From Phyllobacterium lublinensis (lineage in GTDB: Bacteria; Pseudomonadota; Alphaproteobacteria; Rhizobiales; Rhizobiaceae): 64,000 nt of DNA. Every line of letters begins with the position of its first letter. The first letter of the stretch is position 1. The notes beneath the pieces were generated by a model. It was not told where the DNA came from. It ran no database searches and worked only from the letters and a program-made list of their open reading frames with translations. The translations under genes and the position numbers were made by a program. Below are positions 15,641 through 26,252 of this stretch, piece by piece. The DNA lies in contig NZ_JAIUDQ010000005.1 of NCBI RefSeq assembly GCF_020164435.1, positions 186,001-250,000 of the forward strand. Reading direction: 5' to 3'.

Positions 15641-17458
15641 ATGTTGAAGAAGAGTTTCCAGATTCTGGTGCTTGCGAGCGCGGCATGCTTGGGTGCGACC
15701 GCCGCAATCGCCGAGCCCACTTATGGAATCGCCATGCGCGGCGAACCCGCCCTGCCCGGGGATTATCAGTATTTTCCCTATGTGAATCCCGACGCTCCGA
15801 AAGGCGGTTCGATCACCTATGGCGTGGTGGGTACCTTCGACAGTCTGAATCCATTTCTGGTGAAGAGCCTGCGAACAACGGCGCGCGGAATCTTCAACGA
15901 TCCGCAGTTCGGCAATCTTGTCTATGAAACCCTCATGCAGCGCAGCGCTGATGAGCCTTTCACGATGTACGGCCTGCTTGCCGAAAAGGTGGAGACGAAT
16001 GATGATCGCACCTGGGTTGAGTTTACGCTCAATCCAAAGGCACGATTTTCCGACGGACAGCCCGTCACGCCGGACGACGTGATTTTCACGTTCGACATCC
16101 TGGCCGAAAAGGGTCTTCCGCAATACAAGCAGCGCAAGGACCGCATCGCGGCGATGGAGAAGGTAGGAGAGCGTGGTATCCGCTTTGTCTTCAACGACAA
16201 GGCCGATCGCGAGTTCCCGCTTATTCTGGCCCTGATGCCGATCTTGCCAAAACATGCCATCAACCGCGACACGTTCGACGGTTCGCCGCTGGCTGTTCCG
16301 GTTGGCAGTGGCCCCTACATCATATCCCAGGTCCAGCCTGGTCAACGGATCATCTACAAGCGAAATCCGGATTATTGGGCGGCTGACATCCCAAGCCGGC
16401 GCGGATTCAACAATTTCGACACGATCACGGTCGAGTACTTCCGCACTGAGCAGTCGCAGTTCGAAGCCTTCAAGAAGGGTGTGTTCGACGTCTTCATGGA
16501 AGGTGATCCCAATAAATGGGCATCCTCCTACGACTTTCCCGCCTTCAAGGATGGCCGGGTCGTGCAGGAGACATTTGAAACCAAGTCGCCAGCAAACATG
16601 TTCGGGTTTGCTTTCAACACGCGGCGTGAAAAGTTCGCCGACAGGGACGTGCGTGGCGCTCTCGCCATGATGTTCGATTTTGAATGGACCAACCGCAATC
16701 TCTTCGCAGATCGTTATCAGAGGATGGGCAGTTACTGGCAGGGCTCGGAGCTTTCGGCACTGGGCAAGCCGGCTGACGCGACCGAACGGGCGTTGTTGGC
16801 GCCCTACCCCGATGCCGTCCTGCCGGACGTGATGGACGGAACATATCAACCGGCGAAAACAGATGGTTCCGGGCGGGATCGCAAGGAGATGAAGCGCGCC
16901 TATGACGTGCTGATGAGCAAAGGCTATACGATCAAGGACGAGACCTTGCTTGATCCCAAGGGGTTGCCCCTGACCTTCGAAATCCTCACGCGTTCTGTCG
17001 CCGAAGAGCGGCTGGGACTTGCCTACAAGCGGACGCTCGAGCGTCTGGGCATCGGGGTAACCATTCGGACGGTCGATGATGCGCAATATCAGAAGCGTCT
17101 CGAGACCTTTGACTACGACGTCATCCTTGGCGCTTATTCGGGAACGCTTTCCCCAGGTTTCGAGCAGTTCAGGCGCTGGAGCAGCCAGTCCCGAGACTCG
17201 AACGGCAGTTTCAACTATGCTGGTGTCGCTGATCCTGCGGTAGACGCCCTGATCGGCAAAATGCTCGAGGCGCGCGAGCAGGATGAATATGTGAGCACGG
17301 TTCGTGCATTGGACAGGGTACTGATCTCCGGAAACTACTTCGTGCCGATCTATTACCAACCGGCGCAATGGGTTGCCCGCTGGTCCCATATCAAGCACCC
17401 GGAGAAGACGTCCATAAACGGCTACCAGTTCACGTCATGGTGGTCGGACAAACGATAG
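15641..17458 (+). CDS. Extracellular solute-binding protein, oligopeptide type (YejA-like)
   Basis: A 605-residue periplasmic protein with signal peptide (ends TAAIAE) and the family-5 signatures: YGVVGTFDSLNPF, the domain with TWVEFTLNPKARFSDGQPVTPDDV, and GSGPYIISQVQPGQRIIYKRNPDYW. It resembles YejA of the YejABEF importer. No permease or ATPase genes are adjacent, so it is an orphan or works with a transporter coded elsewhere. The next gene starts 19 bases after the stop and may be co-transcribed. Confidence 0.88.
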   Translation: MLKKSFQILVLASAACLGATAAIAEPTYGIAMRGEPALPGDYQYFPYVNPDAPKGGSITYGVVGTFDSLNPFLVKSLRTTARGIFNDPQFGNLVYETLMQRSADEPFTMYGLLAEKVETNDDRTWVEFTLNPKARFSDGQPVTPDDVIFTFDILAEKGLPQYKQRKDRIAAMEKVGERGIRFVFNDKADREFPLILALMPILPKHAINRDTFDGSPLAVPVGSGPYIISQVQPGQRIIYKRNPDYWAADIPSRRGFNNFDTITVEYFRTEQSQFEAFKKGVFDVFMEGDPNKWASSYDFPAFKDGRVVQETFETKSPANMFGFAFNTRREKFADRDVRGALAMMFDFEWTNRNLFADRYQRMGSYWQGSELSALGKPADATERALLAPYPDAVLPDVMDGTYQPAKTDGSGRDRKEMKRAYDVLMSKGYTIKDETLLDPKGLPLTFEILTRSVAEERLGLAYKRTLERLGIGVTIRTVDDAQYQKRLETFDYDVILGAYSGTLSPGFEQFRRWSSQSRDSNGSFNYAGVADPAVDALIGKMLEAREQDEYVSTVRALDRVLISGNYFVPIYYQPAQWVARWSHIKHPEKTSINGYQFTSWWSDKR

Positions 17459-17476
17459 AAGAGACAGAGTGAAATC

Positions 17477-18142
17477 ATGACCGATAAGAAATTTACGATC
17501 GACGTGGTGTCGGATGTTGTCTGCCCCTGGTGCTTTCTCGGCCGCAAGCGCCTGGAGCATGCACTAGCGCTCAATCCGGATCTGGACGTGACCGTAAATT
17601 GGCGTCCGTTCCAGCTTGACCCCACCATTCCGCGGCAAGGCAAGGATCGCAATCGCTATATGCAGGAGAAATTCGGCAGCTCCGACCGGGTCTTTGAGAT
17701 CCACCAGCAATTGATCACGCTTGGCAAGGAAGAAGGCATCGAATTCGACTTCGAAGCAATCGAAATCAGCCCGAATACGCTGGATGCGCACCGCCTGATA
17801 CGCTGGGCCTCCCAGGCCAATCCCAACGTTCAGGATGCCGTAGTCGGTCTTCTTTTCTCGTACTACTTCGAGCAGGGCAAGAATATCGGCGACCATCAGG
17901 TGTTGCTGGAGGCCGCCGCAGAGGCTGGAATGGATGTTGCGATCGTCGCCAGCCTGTTGCCAACCGACGCCGATAGCGTCGGGGTGCGCCAGGAAATCGA
18001 CACCGCAAACCAGATAGGCGTCCGGGGCGTACCCTGCTTCATCCTCGACCAGAAATATGCCGTCATGGGTGCCCAATCGGCCGATGCTCTCGCCGATGCC
18101 ATCCGCCAGACGGCAGACGGCTTTGAGCCCCGTCCGGTCTGA
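17477..18142 (+). CDS. DsbA-family FrnE-like oxidoreductase
   Basis: A 221-residue thioredoxin-fold protein with an inserted helical domain. The active site is Cys16-Pro-Trp-Cys19 (VVCPWCFLG), and the cis-Pro loop is in GVRGVPCFIL. FrnE-like proteins act as cytosolic thiol oxidoreductases or isomerases, in some bacteria linked to oxidative stress. No signal peptide is seen, so it should be cytosolic. It follows the binding-protein gene by 19 bases. Confidence 0.88.
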   Translation: MTDKKFTIDVVSDVVCPWCFLGRKRLEHALALNPDLDVTVNWRPFQLDPTIPRQGKDRNRYMQEKFGSSDRVFEIHQQLITLGKEEGIEFDFEAIEISPNTLDAHRLIRWASQANPNVQDAVVGLLFSYYFEQGKNIGDHQVLLEAAAEAGMDVAIVASLLPTDADSVGVRQEIDTANQIGVRGVPCFILDQKYAVMGAQSADALADAIRQTADGFEPRPV

Positions 18143-18217
18143 GACCTCTGCTGGGGCGTTCCATTCTGGATGGCACGGACCGCAACTGCCGTTCGGGGAA
18201 TTTTCTCTACAAGTTTC

Positions 18218-21200
18218 CTATGCCGCTTCTGCCAGCTTTGCGAGCTGCGTCATCACGACGGCTGCACCGTTCAGGCGCTTCTCCGCTGTTGGCCAGTCAC
18301 GCACCAGCACAATGCTTTGATCCGGGCGAATCTTGGCCATGGCGCCCTGCTCACCGATCATCTTGACCAGGGCAGCCGGATTGTTGAACGTCTTGTTGCG
18401 GAACTGAACGACTACCCCTTTCGGCCCCGCATCGAGTTTCTCGACATTGGCCCGGCGGCACAGCGCCTTGATATAAACGATCTTCAGCAGATGCTGGACC
18501 TCTTCCGGCAATGGACCAAAGCGATCGATCAGTTCGGCGCCAAAACCGTCGATATCCTGCAGTTCCTCCAGATCCGCCAGCCGCCGGTAGAGGCCGAGAC
18601 GCAACTGCAGATCAGGAACATAGGTTTCGGGGATCATGACGGCGGTCCCGATCGATATCTGTGGAGACCAGTTTCCGTCCTCGACCTCGCCGGTGCCCTT
18701 TATCTCCGCCACCGCCTCTTCGAGCATCTGCTGATAGAGTTCGAAACCAACTTCGCGAATATGGCCCGACTGTTCTTCGCCAAGCAAATTGCCCGCGCCA
18801 CGGATATCCATGTCGTGGCTTGCCAACTGGAACCCGGCGCCGAGTGTATCGAGCGACTGCAGCACCTTCAGGCGACGTTCGGCGGTTTGCGTCAGGAGCT
18901 TGTTGGCGGGCAGCGTGAACAGCGCATAAGCGCGCTGCTTTGACCGGCCGACCCGTCCGCGCAGCTGATAGAGTTGCGACAGGCCGAACATATCCGCCCG
19001 ATGGATGATCATCGTATTGGCCGTTGGGATGTCGAGACCGGATTCGACGATCGTTGTCGAAAGCAGCACATCATACTGGCCATCATAGAAGGCATTCATG
19101 ATGTCATCGAGTTCGCCCGGAGCCATCTGCCCGTGCGCGACCGCGACCTTCAGTTCCGGTACCTGGGCATCCAGAAATTCCTTGATTTCGGTCAAGTCGG
19201 AAATACGCGGGCAGACATAGAAGCTCTGACCGCCGCGATAGCGTTCGCGCAGGAGGGTTTCTCGGATCACGAGAGGATCGAACGGAGACACGAATGTGCG
19301 TACTGCCATGCGATCCACAGGTGGGGTCGTTATGAGCGAAAGCTCGCGCACACCGGTCAATGCCAACTGCAAAGTGCGGGGAATGGGCGTCGCCGACAGG
19401 GTGAGCACGTGCACGTCTGACTTCAGTTCCTTCAGGCGCTCCTTGTGCTTGACGCCGAAGTGCTGCTCCTCATCGATGATCAGAAGTCCGAGATTCTTGA
19501 ACTTGATGCCCTGCCCGAGCAAGGCATGCGTGCCTACGGCAATGTCCACCTGACCCTCGGCAATGCCCTTCTTGTTATCGGCGAGTTCCTTTGATCCAAC
19601 AAGGCGCGACGCTTGCGCCACATTGACCGGCAGGCCCTGGAACCGGGATGAGAAGGTCTTGAAATGCTGCCTGGACAACAACGTGGTCGGGACAACGACC
19701 GCGACCTGTACACCATTCAGCGCCGCGACGAACGCCGCACGCAGGGCAACCTCGGTCTTGCCAAAACCGACGTCGCCGCACACAAGTCGATCCATTGGCC
19801 TGCCCTGTGCCAGGTCATCGATGACGGCATCAATGGCGCGATCCTGATCCTCTGTTTCGTCGTAAGGGAACCGCGCCGCAAATTCTCCGTAGAGCCCGTC
19901 CGGGGGCGTCAGCACCGGCGCTCCGCGCATCTGCCGCTCGGCCGCAACGCGAATAAGATGGCCTGCTATATCGAGCAGCCGCTTCTTGAGTTTAGCCTTG
20001 CGGGCCTGCCATGCACCACCACCCAACTTGTCTAAGACAGCAGTCGAACTTTCAGAGCCAAACCGCGATAAAAGCTCGATATTTTCGACCGGTAGAAACA
20101 GCCTGTCATCGCCCGCGTAATGCAGTTCGAGACAGTCGTGGGGGGCGCCGGCAGCGGTAATCGTGCGCAGGCCGATGAAACGGCCTATGCCATGGTCCAC
20201 ATGCACCACAATATCGCCAGCGTTGAGAGCTGCGACCTCACTGATGAAGTCCCGGTCGCGCTTACGGCGTTTCGAGTGACGAATGAGCCGGTCTCCGAGG
20301 ATGTCCTGCTCCGCGACCACGACCAGTTCACCCGCATCAAAACCGGACTCCAGCGACAGGACACCGGCGGTGATCTTGTCGCGAGCCAGGGCTTTGACGG
20401 TTCGCAGATCGTCCACAAGCTCGATCTTTTCGAGGCCATGTTCATTCAGCACCTGTACAAGCCGGTCGCGGGTACCCTCGCTCCAGGCAGCCAGCAAGAC
20501 TTTCTTGCCCGCGGCGCGTTCCGCGCCGATGTGCTTGACCACACTGTCGAAGACGTTCGTTTCCTTCTGCGTACGCTCCTCGACGAAGGTGCGCCCGCGA
20601 TGAACTCCGGCGTGAATGACCGATCGCCCGGATACGAACGGGGCATCAAATGGCGTGAAATCGATACGCATGCCGGAGGCTGCCGCAGCCGCCTCGACCT
20701 GTTGCGGCGTCAGATACAGAGCCCCAGGCTCGACGGGCTTGTACGGCACAGCATCGCCAGGTTCCTTGCCGTCGGATTGCCGTTTGCGTGCTTCGTAATG
20801 ATCGAGGACAAGCTTGTGGCGCTCGACCATCGATTCGTGTGCAAGATGATCTAACACAACCGGCATGTTTCCCGCGTGATCGAAGACGGTTTCAAGGCTC
20901 TCGTAGAACAGCGGCAGCCAATGTTCCATTCCGGCGAAGCGGCGCCCCTCGGAGATCGACTGATACAGCGCGTCGTCGCGGGATGGTGCCCCGAACTTCA
21001 AGACGTACTGCGTCCGGAAATGGCTGATTAGCTCCGGTGACAGCGTGATTTCGCTCATCGGCTGCATGGAGAATTCGGTCTTCTGGCTCGACGTACGCTG
21101 CGAGGCGGGATCGAAGGTGCGGATTGTCTCGAGCGTATCGCCGAAGAAATCCAGTCGCAGGGGCTCGTCAGCGCCCGGCGCAAACAGGTCCAGAATACCC

Positions 21201-21718
21201 CCGCGCACCGCATATTCGCCCACGTCACGCACGGTAGGAACGCGCTCAAAGCCATTATTTTCAAGGCGTTGAACGAGATAATTCATGTCAATTCTATTAC
21301 CCGGCTTCGCCAGGAACAGCTGATCGGCGAGAAGCTTTCGCGGCGGCAGTTTCTGAAGCATGGCGTTGGCAGTCGCCAGAATGACGCCTGGATGCTTGTT
21401 CTGACGCAAGGATGCCAGCCCTGCCAGGGCGGCGAGGCGCCGTGCGGATGTATCGGCCCCTGGAGACACCCGGTCGTAGGGAAGGCAATCCCACGCGGGA
21501 AGTTGCAGCACCGGCAAGTTCGGCTGGACGAAGTTCAGGACCTGTTCAAGATCAGCAACCCGTTGGCCGTCGCGGGCGATGAAAAGCACAGGGCCACCCG
21601 CGCCAGCTTCGGCCACAACCTTGGCCAAGGCAAAGGCTTCAAAACCATCGACGACGCCGTCGATGACCACATGACCATTGGTGTCAGGTTTCAGTCCGAG
21701 TTTGGAGAACGCTGTCAT
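18218..21718 (-). CDS. mfd: Transcription-repair coupling factor Mfd
   Basis: A 1166-residue translocase of full length. Parts in order: UvrB-like N-terminal module (about 1-350), the RNA-polymerase-interacting region with GDIVVHVDHGIGRFIGL (about 490-570), and a RecG-like helicase with Walker A GDVGFGKTEVALRA, the DExx box LIIDEEQHFG, TATPIPRTLQ and motif VI QLRGRVGRS, then the C-terminal regulatory TRCF domain. It displaces stalled RNA polymerase and recruits UvrA. The sdhE gene lies 41 bases upstream on the same strand. Confidence 0.97.
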   Translation of the reverse strand: MTAFSKLGLKPDTNGHVVIDGVVDGFEAFALAKVVAEAGAGGPVLFIARDGQRVADLEQVLNFVQPNLPVLQLPAWDCLPYDRVSPGADTSARRLAALAGLASLRQNKHPGVILATANAMLQKLPPRKLLADQLFLAKPGNRIDMNYLVQRLENNGFERVPTVRDVGEYAVRGGILDLFAPGADEPLRLDFFGDTLETIRTFDPASQRTSSQKTEFSMQPMSEITLSPELISHFRTQYVLKFGAPSRDDALYQSISEGRRFAGMEHWLPLFYESLETVFDHAGNMPVVLDHLAHESMVERHKLVLDHYEARKRQSDGKEPGDAVPYKPVEPGALYLTPQQVEAAAAASGMRIDFTPFDAPFVSGRSVIHAGVHRGRTFVEERTQKETNVFDSVVKHIGAERAAGKKVLLAAWSEGTRDRLVQVLNEHGLEKIELVDDLRTVKALARDKITAGVLSLESGFDAGELVVVAEQDILGDRLIRHSKRRKRDRDFISEVAALNAGDIVVHVDHGIGRFIGLRTITAAGAPHDCLELHYAGDDRLFLPVENIELLSRFGSESSTAVLDKLGGGAWQARKAKLKKRLLDIAGHLIRVAAERQMRGAPVLTPPDGLYGEFAARFPYDETEDQDRAIDAVIDDLAQGRPMDRLVCGDVGFGKTEVALRAAFVAALNGVQVAVVVPTTLLSRQHFKTFSSRFQGLPVNVAQASRLVGSKELADNKKGIAEGQVDIAVGTHALLGQGIKFKNLGLLIIDEEQHFGVKHKERLKELKSDVHVLTLSATPIPRTLQLALTGVRELSLITTPPVDRMAVRTFVSPFDPLVIRETLLRERYRGGQSFYVCPRISDLTEIKEFLDAQVPELKVAVAHGQMAPGELDDIMNAFYDGQYDVLLSTTIVESGLDIPTANTMIIHRADMFGLSQLYQLRGRVGRSKQRAYALFTLPANKLLTQTAERRLKVLQSLDTLGAGFQLASHDMDIRGAGNLLGEEQSGHIREVGFELYQQMLEEAVAEIKGTGEVEDGNWSPQISIGTAVMIPETYVPDLQLRLGLYRRLADLEELQDIDGFGAELIDRFGPLPEEVQHLLKIVYIKALCRRANVEKLDAGPKGVVVQFRNKTFNNPAALVKMIGEQGAMAKIRPDQSIVLVRDWPTAEKRLNGAAVVMTQLAKLAEAA

Positions 21719-21759
21719 TTTGAGTTTTCAGATTTTCCGGTAATGCTGCAGGCGTGAAC

Positions 21760-22047
21760 TCAGGAGCTCATGCTATTGCGGGACGCGACAATCCTGCGAA
21801 AGATCGGCGTATCAAATTCAGCGGGAACATTGGCCTCTCCCGTAACCCATTTCAACAGGTCCCGGTCAAGTGCTTCCATCAATGCTTCATATTGGTCAAG
21901 TTCGTCGTCGGACAAGGTCTCAATATGAGTATCGGCAAACTGTCCGAGAATCAGGTCCATTTCCCGCATGCCGCGATGCCAGGAGCGATACAGTATTTTA
22001 CGCTGCCGGGGCTGCAAGTCAGCGGTGGTGCGACTGCTTCCAGTCAT
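21760..22047 (-). CDS. sdhE: FAD assembly factor SdhE
   Basis: A 95-residue helical protein with the diagnostic RGMREMD motif, found in SdhE/Sdh5/DUF339 proteins, followed by LGQFADTHIETLSDDEL. SdhE promotes covalent attachment of FAD to succinate dehydrogenase SdhA; the RGxxE residues contact the flavoprotein. The ATG at 22047 is chosen over a TTG two codons upstream. It sits divergent to recG and upstream of mfd on the same strand, an arrangement common in alphaproteobacteria. Confidence 0.92.
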   Translation of the reverse strand: MTGSSRTTADLQPRQRKILYRSWHRGMREMDLILGQFADTHIETLSDDELDQYEALMEALDRDLLKWVTGEANVPAEFDTPIFRRIVASRNSMSS

Positions 22048-22156
22048 GAGCAAGCTCCATTTGCCTTGGGTGTTTATGGTGAGTGCGGGTCGGTATAGCC
22101 TGCCTGACGGCGTCTGTCAGCCTTGCAACGCACATCGAAGCCGTTAAACGTTACTT

Positions 22157-24265
22157 ATGCGTCCATCACTGCTCGATCCCCTTTTCGCTTCCGTCCGCTC
22201 GCTTTCTGGCATTGGTCCGAAAGTGTCCGGTCTGCTTTCCACACTCCTTGGCACCCAGCCGCCAGGAACCGATCCTCGTGTGGGCAATCTCGTCTACCTT
22301 CCGCCGCACAGCGTGATCGATCGCCGGAATCGACCCGGCATTGCCTATGCGCCGGAGGGTGCAATCGTCACACTGGAAGTGCGGATAGATCGTCACCAGC
22401 CCTCGCCGAGCGGACGCAGCAATGTGCCTTACCGTGTCTTTGCACATGATGATACCGGTGAAATCAGCCTGACATTCTTTCATGCCAAGCAGGCATGGCT
22501 CGAAAAAATTATGCCGGTAGGCGAAACGGTGATCGTTTCCGGAACCATGGAATGGTTCAATGGCCGCCCATCGATGGTCCATCCGGATCACGTCACCAGT
22601 ATCGAGGATGCCGCATCGCTTCCGCTGGTCGAGCCGGTCTACCCACTGACTGCGGGGCTCTCGCCGAAAGTGCTCGCACGCGGCGTTCAGGAAGCGCTGG
22701 CCAAGGCCCCGCAATTGCCGGAGTGGATCGATGCGCCGGTTATCAGCGAGTTCAAGCTGCCATCGCATCGCGAGGCATTGCAAATATTGCATAATCCGCA
22801 GGATCCGGGTGACATCGCTCTTGATCATCCGGCACGCCGGCGCCTGGCTTATGATGAATTCCTTGCCGGTCAGTTGGCGCTGGCGCTTGTCCGCCAAAGA
22901 ACGAAGCGCCTTTCCGGGCGCAAACTCGAGGGCGACGGCCGCATAAGGGCAAAAATTGCCGAGGCATTGCCTTACTACCTGACGAACAGTCAGGGCCAAG
23001 CGATCAAGGAAATTATCGCCGATCTGCGACAGGGCGAGCGCATGTTGCGATTGCTCCAGGGCGATGTCGGCTCAGGCAAGACTGTCGTCGGACTCATGGC
23101 AATGGCTCACGCTGCAGAATCCGGCGGTCAGTCGGCGCTGATGGTGCCAACGGAAGTGCTGGCGCGCCAGCATTTTGCCACCATTGCGCCTTTGGCCGAG
23201 AAGGCCGGCCTGCGCGTTGCGCTGCTCACCGGCCGCGAAAAGGGCCGTGAGCGAGAGGAGATTCTGGACGGGCTTCGCGCGGGTGCCGTGCATATCATTG
23301 TCGGAACGCACGCCCTGTTCCAGGAAAAGGTCACCTATCACGATCTGGTGCTGGTGATCGTCGACGAACAGCATCGCTTCGGGGTTCATCAGCGCCTGTT
23401 GCTGACCGCCAAGGGAACGGCCCCGGACATGCTGGTCATGACGGCAACGCCGATTCCGCGCACACTGGTATTGACCGCATTCGGTGACATGGACGTCTCC
23501 AAGCTCACGGAGAAGCCAGCCGGTCGCAGGCCGATCACCACCGCCATTCTTCCCATGGAACGCCTGAGCGAACTGGTCGAACGCATGCGCACGGCCATTG
23601 CCGAGGGGCAGAAAATCTACTGGATTTGTCCGCTCGTCGAGGAGTCCGAGCTGGTGGATCTCGTCTCGGCGGAACACCGCTTTGAATCCCTGCAGCCGCT
23701 TCTCGGCCAACGGATAGGCTTGGTGCATGGCCGCATGTCCGGTCCGGAAAAGGATGCGGCCATGCTTGCCTTCAAGAACGGCGAGACACGGCTGCTCGTA
23801 GCCACCACGGTGATCGAGGTCGGGGTCGATGTACCCGATGCCACGATCATCGTCATCGAGCATGCCGAACGCTTTGGTCTGGCGCAGTTGCATCAGTTGC
23901 GCGGGCGTGTCGGGCGTGGTGACAAGCCGTCCACCTGCCTTCTGCTTTACAAGGGACCACTCGGCGAAGTCGCTCAGGCCCGCCTAAAGATCATGCGCGA
24001 GACGGAGGATGGTTTCCGCATCGCCGAGGAGGATTTGAAGCTGCGTGGCGAAGGCGAACTTTTGGGAACACGCCAGTCCGGAACTCCGGGTTTTCGCCTT
24101 GCCAGTATCGAGGCGCATCAGGATCTGCTGGAAATTGCCCGCAAGGATGCACGCTATATTCTCACGCGTGACCCTGAGTTGCAGGGCGCGCGCGGTGAGG
24201 CCCTGCGCATCCTGCTTTACCTGTTTGAAAGAGATGAAGCGGTCCGGCTCTTGCGAGCCGGTTGA
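22157..24265 (+). CDS. recG: ATP-dependent DNA helicase RecG
   Basis: A 702-residue replication-fork-reversal helicase. It has the N-terminal wedge/OB domain (about 1-180), Walker A GDVGSGKTVVGL, DEQHRFG box, TATPIPRTLVL, TTVIEVGVDVPDATI and the QLRGRVGRG motif. It remodels stalled forks and Holliday junctions. Length is normal. It is transcribed away from sdhE-mfd; the proximity of two related helicases, Mfd and RecG, is conserved in this group (knowledge). Confidence 0.97.
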   Translation: MRPSLLDPLFASVRSLSGIGPKVSGLLSTLLGTQPPGTDPRVGNLVYLPPHSVIDRRNRPGIAYAPEGAIVTLEVRIDRHQPSPSGRSNVPYRVFAHDDTGEISLTFFHAKQAWLEKIMPVGETVIVSGTMEWFNGRPSMVHPDHVTSIEDAASLPLVEPVYPLTAGLSPKVLARGVQEALAKAPQLPEWIDAPVISEFKLPSHREALQILHNPQDPGDIALDHPARRRLAYDEFLAGQLALALVRQRTKRLSGRKLEGDGRIRAKIAEALPYYLTNSQGQAIKEIIADLRQGERMLRLLQGDVGSGKTVVGLMAMAHAAESGGQSALMVPTEVLARQHFATIAPLAEKAGLRVALLTGREKGREREEILDGLRAGAVHIIVGTHALFQEKVTYHDLVLVIVDEQHRFGVHQRLLLTAKGTAPDMLVMTATPIPRTLVLTAFGDMDVSKLTEKPAGRRPITTAILPMERLSELVERMRTAIAEGQKIYWICPLVEESELVDLVSAEHRFESLQPLLGQRIGLVHGRMSGPEKDAAMLAFKNGETRLLVATTVIEVGVDVPDATIIVIEHAERFGLAQLHQLRGRVGRGDKPSTCLLLYKGPLGEVAQARLKIMRETEDGFRIAEEDLKLRGEGELLGTRQSGTPGFRLASIEAHQDLLEIARKDARYILTRDPELQGARGEALRILLYLFERDEAVRLLRAG

Positions 24266-24319
24266 GCTTTTTTCAACGCCCTTGCGGAAAGGAGACCACT
24301 TCCCGCTTTTGGAGCTGCT

Positions 24320-26143
24320 CTACTCTACCGTTACCGATTTCGCCAGATTGCGCGGCTGGTCGACATCGGTACCCATGAACACGGCCGTATAGTAGGCCAG
24401 CATCTGGATCGGTAGGGCGTAGATGATCGGGGCAATGATCTCCGGAATGTCCGGCAGGACGATGGTGTGCATCGTTTTCAACGTGCTGGCAGCAGCGCCC
24501 TTCTCGTCGGTGATGAGAATGATCTTGCCACCGCGCGCGGCCACCTCCTGCATGTTGGAGACGGTTTTTTCAAACCAGTGATCATAGGGTGCAATGACGA
24601 TGACGGGCATCGACTCGTCGATCAGGGCAATTGGCCCGTGCTTGAGTTCGCCGGCTGCATATCCCTCGGCGTGGATATAGGAGATTTCCTTCAGCTTCAG
24701 CGCGCCCTCCAGTGCCAGCGGGAAGCTCGTGCCGCGCCCGAGATAAAGCACATGCTTGACCTGGCTGAGATCGCGACTGATCGCCTCGATTTGCGGCTCA
24801 AGCCGCAGCGCCTGGTTTGCAAAACGCGGAATTTCGGAAAGTTCGCGCACAAGCTGGCGCTCTTCCTCATCATTGATCGTGCCACGCATCTTGCCAGCGG
24901 CAACAGCCAGTGATGCCAGAACCGCAAGCTGACAGGTGAAGGCCTTGGTCGATGCTACGCCGACTTCCGGTCCGGCGAGAGTCGGGAAAACGGTGTTGGA
25001 TTCACGCGCCATCGTCGATTCCCTGACATTGACGATCGTCCCGATCGCCAGTCCCTGCTGCTTGCAGTAGCGCAGCGACGCCAGCGTATCGGCCGTTTCG
25101 CCGGACTGGGAAACGAACAGCGCAAGGCTGTCCTTCGAAAGCGGCATTTCCCGATAGCGGAATTCCGAAGCTACATCGATATCGACAGGTAGCCGGGCAA
25201 TGCGCTCGAACCAGTATTTACCGACCAGTCCGGCATAATAGGCCGTGCCGCACGCCGAGGCCGCTATGCGGTCGATCCTCGCGAAATCGACAGGTGCGCT
25301 TCCGGCGCGGATCGTGCCCTTGGAGAAATCAAGGTAGTTTGCCAGCGTGTGGGAGATGACTTCCGGCTGTTCATGGATTTCCTTTTCCATGAAGTGGCGG
25401 TGATTGCCCTTGCTGACCAGAAATGCCGTACCGGCGGACTTCTGAATGGGGCGGTCGACGTTGGCGCCTGTCTCGTCATAGATGGTGACGCCGCTGCGGG
25501 TCAGCACGGCCCAGTCGCCATCCTCCAGATAGGACAGGCTGTCGGTAAAGGGGGCAAGCGCAATGGCATCGGATCCCAGATACATCTCGCCATCGCCATA
25601 TCCCACGGCAAGCGGGGGGCCATTGCGTGCGGCGACGAGCAGGTCCTCCTCGCCCTTGAACATGATGGCGATGGCAAATGCGCCGCGCAGGTGCGGCAAT
25701 GTCTGGCGAACAGCCTCAACCGCATCAAGGCCACCGTCCATGGCCCGCGTGACCAGATGTGCGACGGTCTCCGTATCCGTCTCGGTCTGGAAGACGTAGC
25801 CATCCTTCTCGAGCATGGCACGCAATTCGGCAAAGTTCTCGATGATGCCATTGTGGATGACCGCCAGACGTGGCGTCGTGTGCGGATGCGCGTTACGCAC
25901 TGTCGGGGCACCATGGGTCGCCCAGCGTGTATGACCAATCCCGATCGTTCCGCCAAGCGGATTTTCCTTCAGCAGCTTGTCGAGGTTGACCAGCTTTCCC
26001 TCGGCGCGGCGGCGGTCAAGCACTCCGTCTTGTAGAGTGGCGACGCCGGCGGAGTCATAGCCGCGATATTCCAGCCGCTTGAGTGCGTCCACAAGCAATG
26101 GCGCAACCTGTTCCCGCCCGATAATTCCTACGATCCCGCACAT
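24320..26143 (-). CDS. glmS: Glutamine-fructose-6-phosphate aminotransferase (isomerizing)
   Basis: A 607-residue enzyme that makes glucosamine-6-phosphate from fructose-6-phosphate and glutamine, the entry to peptidoglycan and LPS precursors. The N-terminal Ntn-hydrolase domain starts with the nucleophile Cys2 (MCGIVGIIG), and includes HTRWATHG. Two SIS domains follow, with SQSGETADT and the C-terminal PRNLAKSVTVE. It lies just after glmU on the same strand, with a 109-base gap, so amino sugar genes are grouped. No glmS riboswitch is expected or seen. Confidence 0.97.
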   Translation of the reverse strand: MCGIVGIIGREQVAPLLVDALKRLEYRGYDSAGVATLQDGVLDRRRAEGKLVNLDKLLKENPLGGTIGIGHTRWATHGAPTVRNAHPHTTPRLAVIHNGIIENFAELRAMLEKDGYVFQTETDTETVAHLVTRAMDGGLDAVEAVRQTLPHLRGAFAIAIMFKGEEDLLVAARNGPPLAVGYGDGEMYLGSDAIALAPFTDSLSYLEDGDWAVLTRSGVTIYDETGANVDRPIQKSAGTAFLVSKGNHRHFMEKEIHEQPEVISHTLANYLDFSKGTIRAGSAPVDFARIDRIAASACGTAYYAGLVGKYWFERIARLPVDIDVASEFRYREMPLSKDSLALFVSQSGETADTLASLRYCKQQGLAIGTIVNVRESTMARESNTVFPTLAGPEVGVASTKAFTCQLAVLASLAVAAGKMRGTINDEEERQLVRELSEIPRFANQALRLEPQIEAISRDLSQVKHVLYLGRGTSFPLALEGALKLKEISYIHAEGYAAGELKHGPIALIDESMPVIVIAPYDHWFEKTVSNMQEVAARGGKIILITDEKGAAASTLKTMHTIVLPDIPEIIAPIIYALPIQMLAYYTAVFMGTDVDQPRNLAKSVTVE

Positions 26144-26252
26144 ACAAAACTCCGATGCCCCATATTCTTTTGTTGCTCCCGCCTATGGCAAATTCGCTTC
26201 AGCGGAAAGTCACTTTCCATTGCGCAATCTTGCATAAACTGTCGATGCTGAT

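Noticed and set aside
15392..17398. A 668-codon open frame on the minus strand
   Set aside because: It lies opposite the YejA-like binding protein gene, which has signal peptide and family motifs; the antisense frame has no recognisable domain and is a product of GC-rich codon use.
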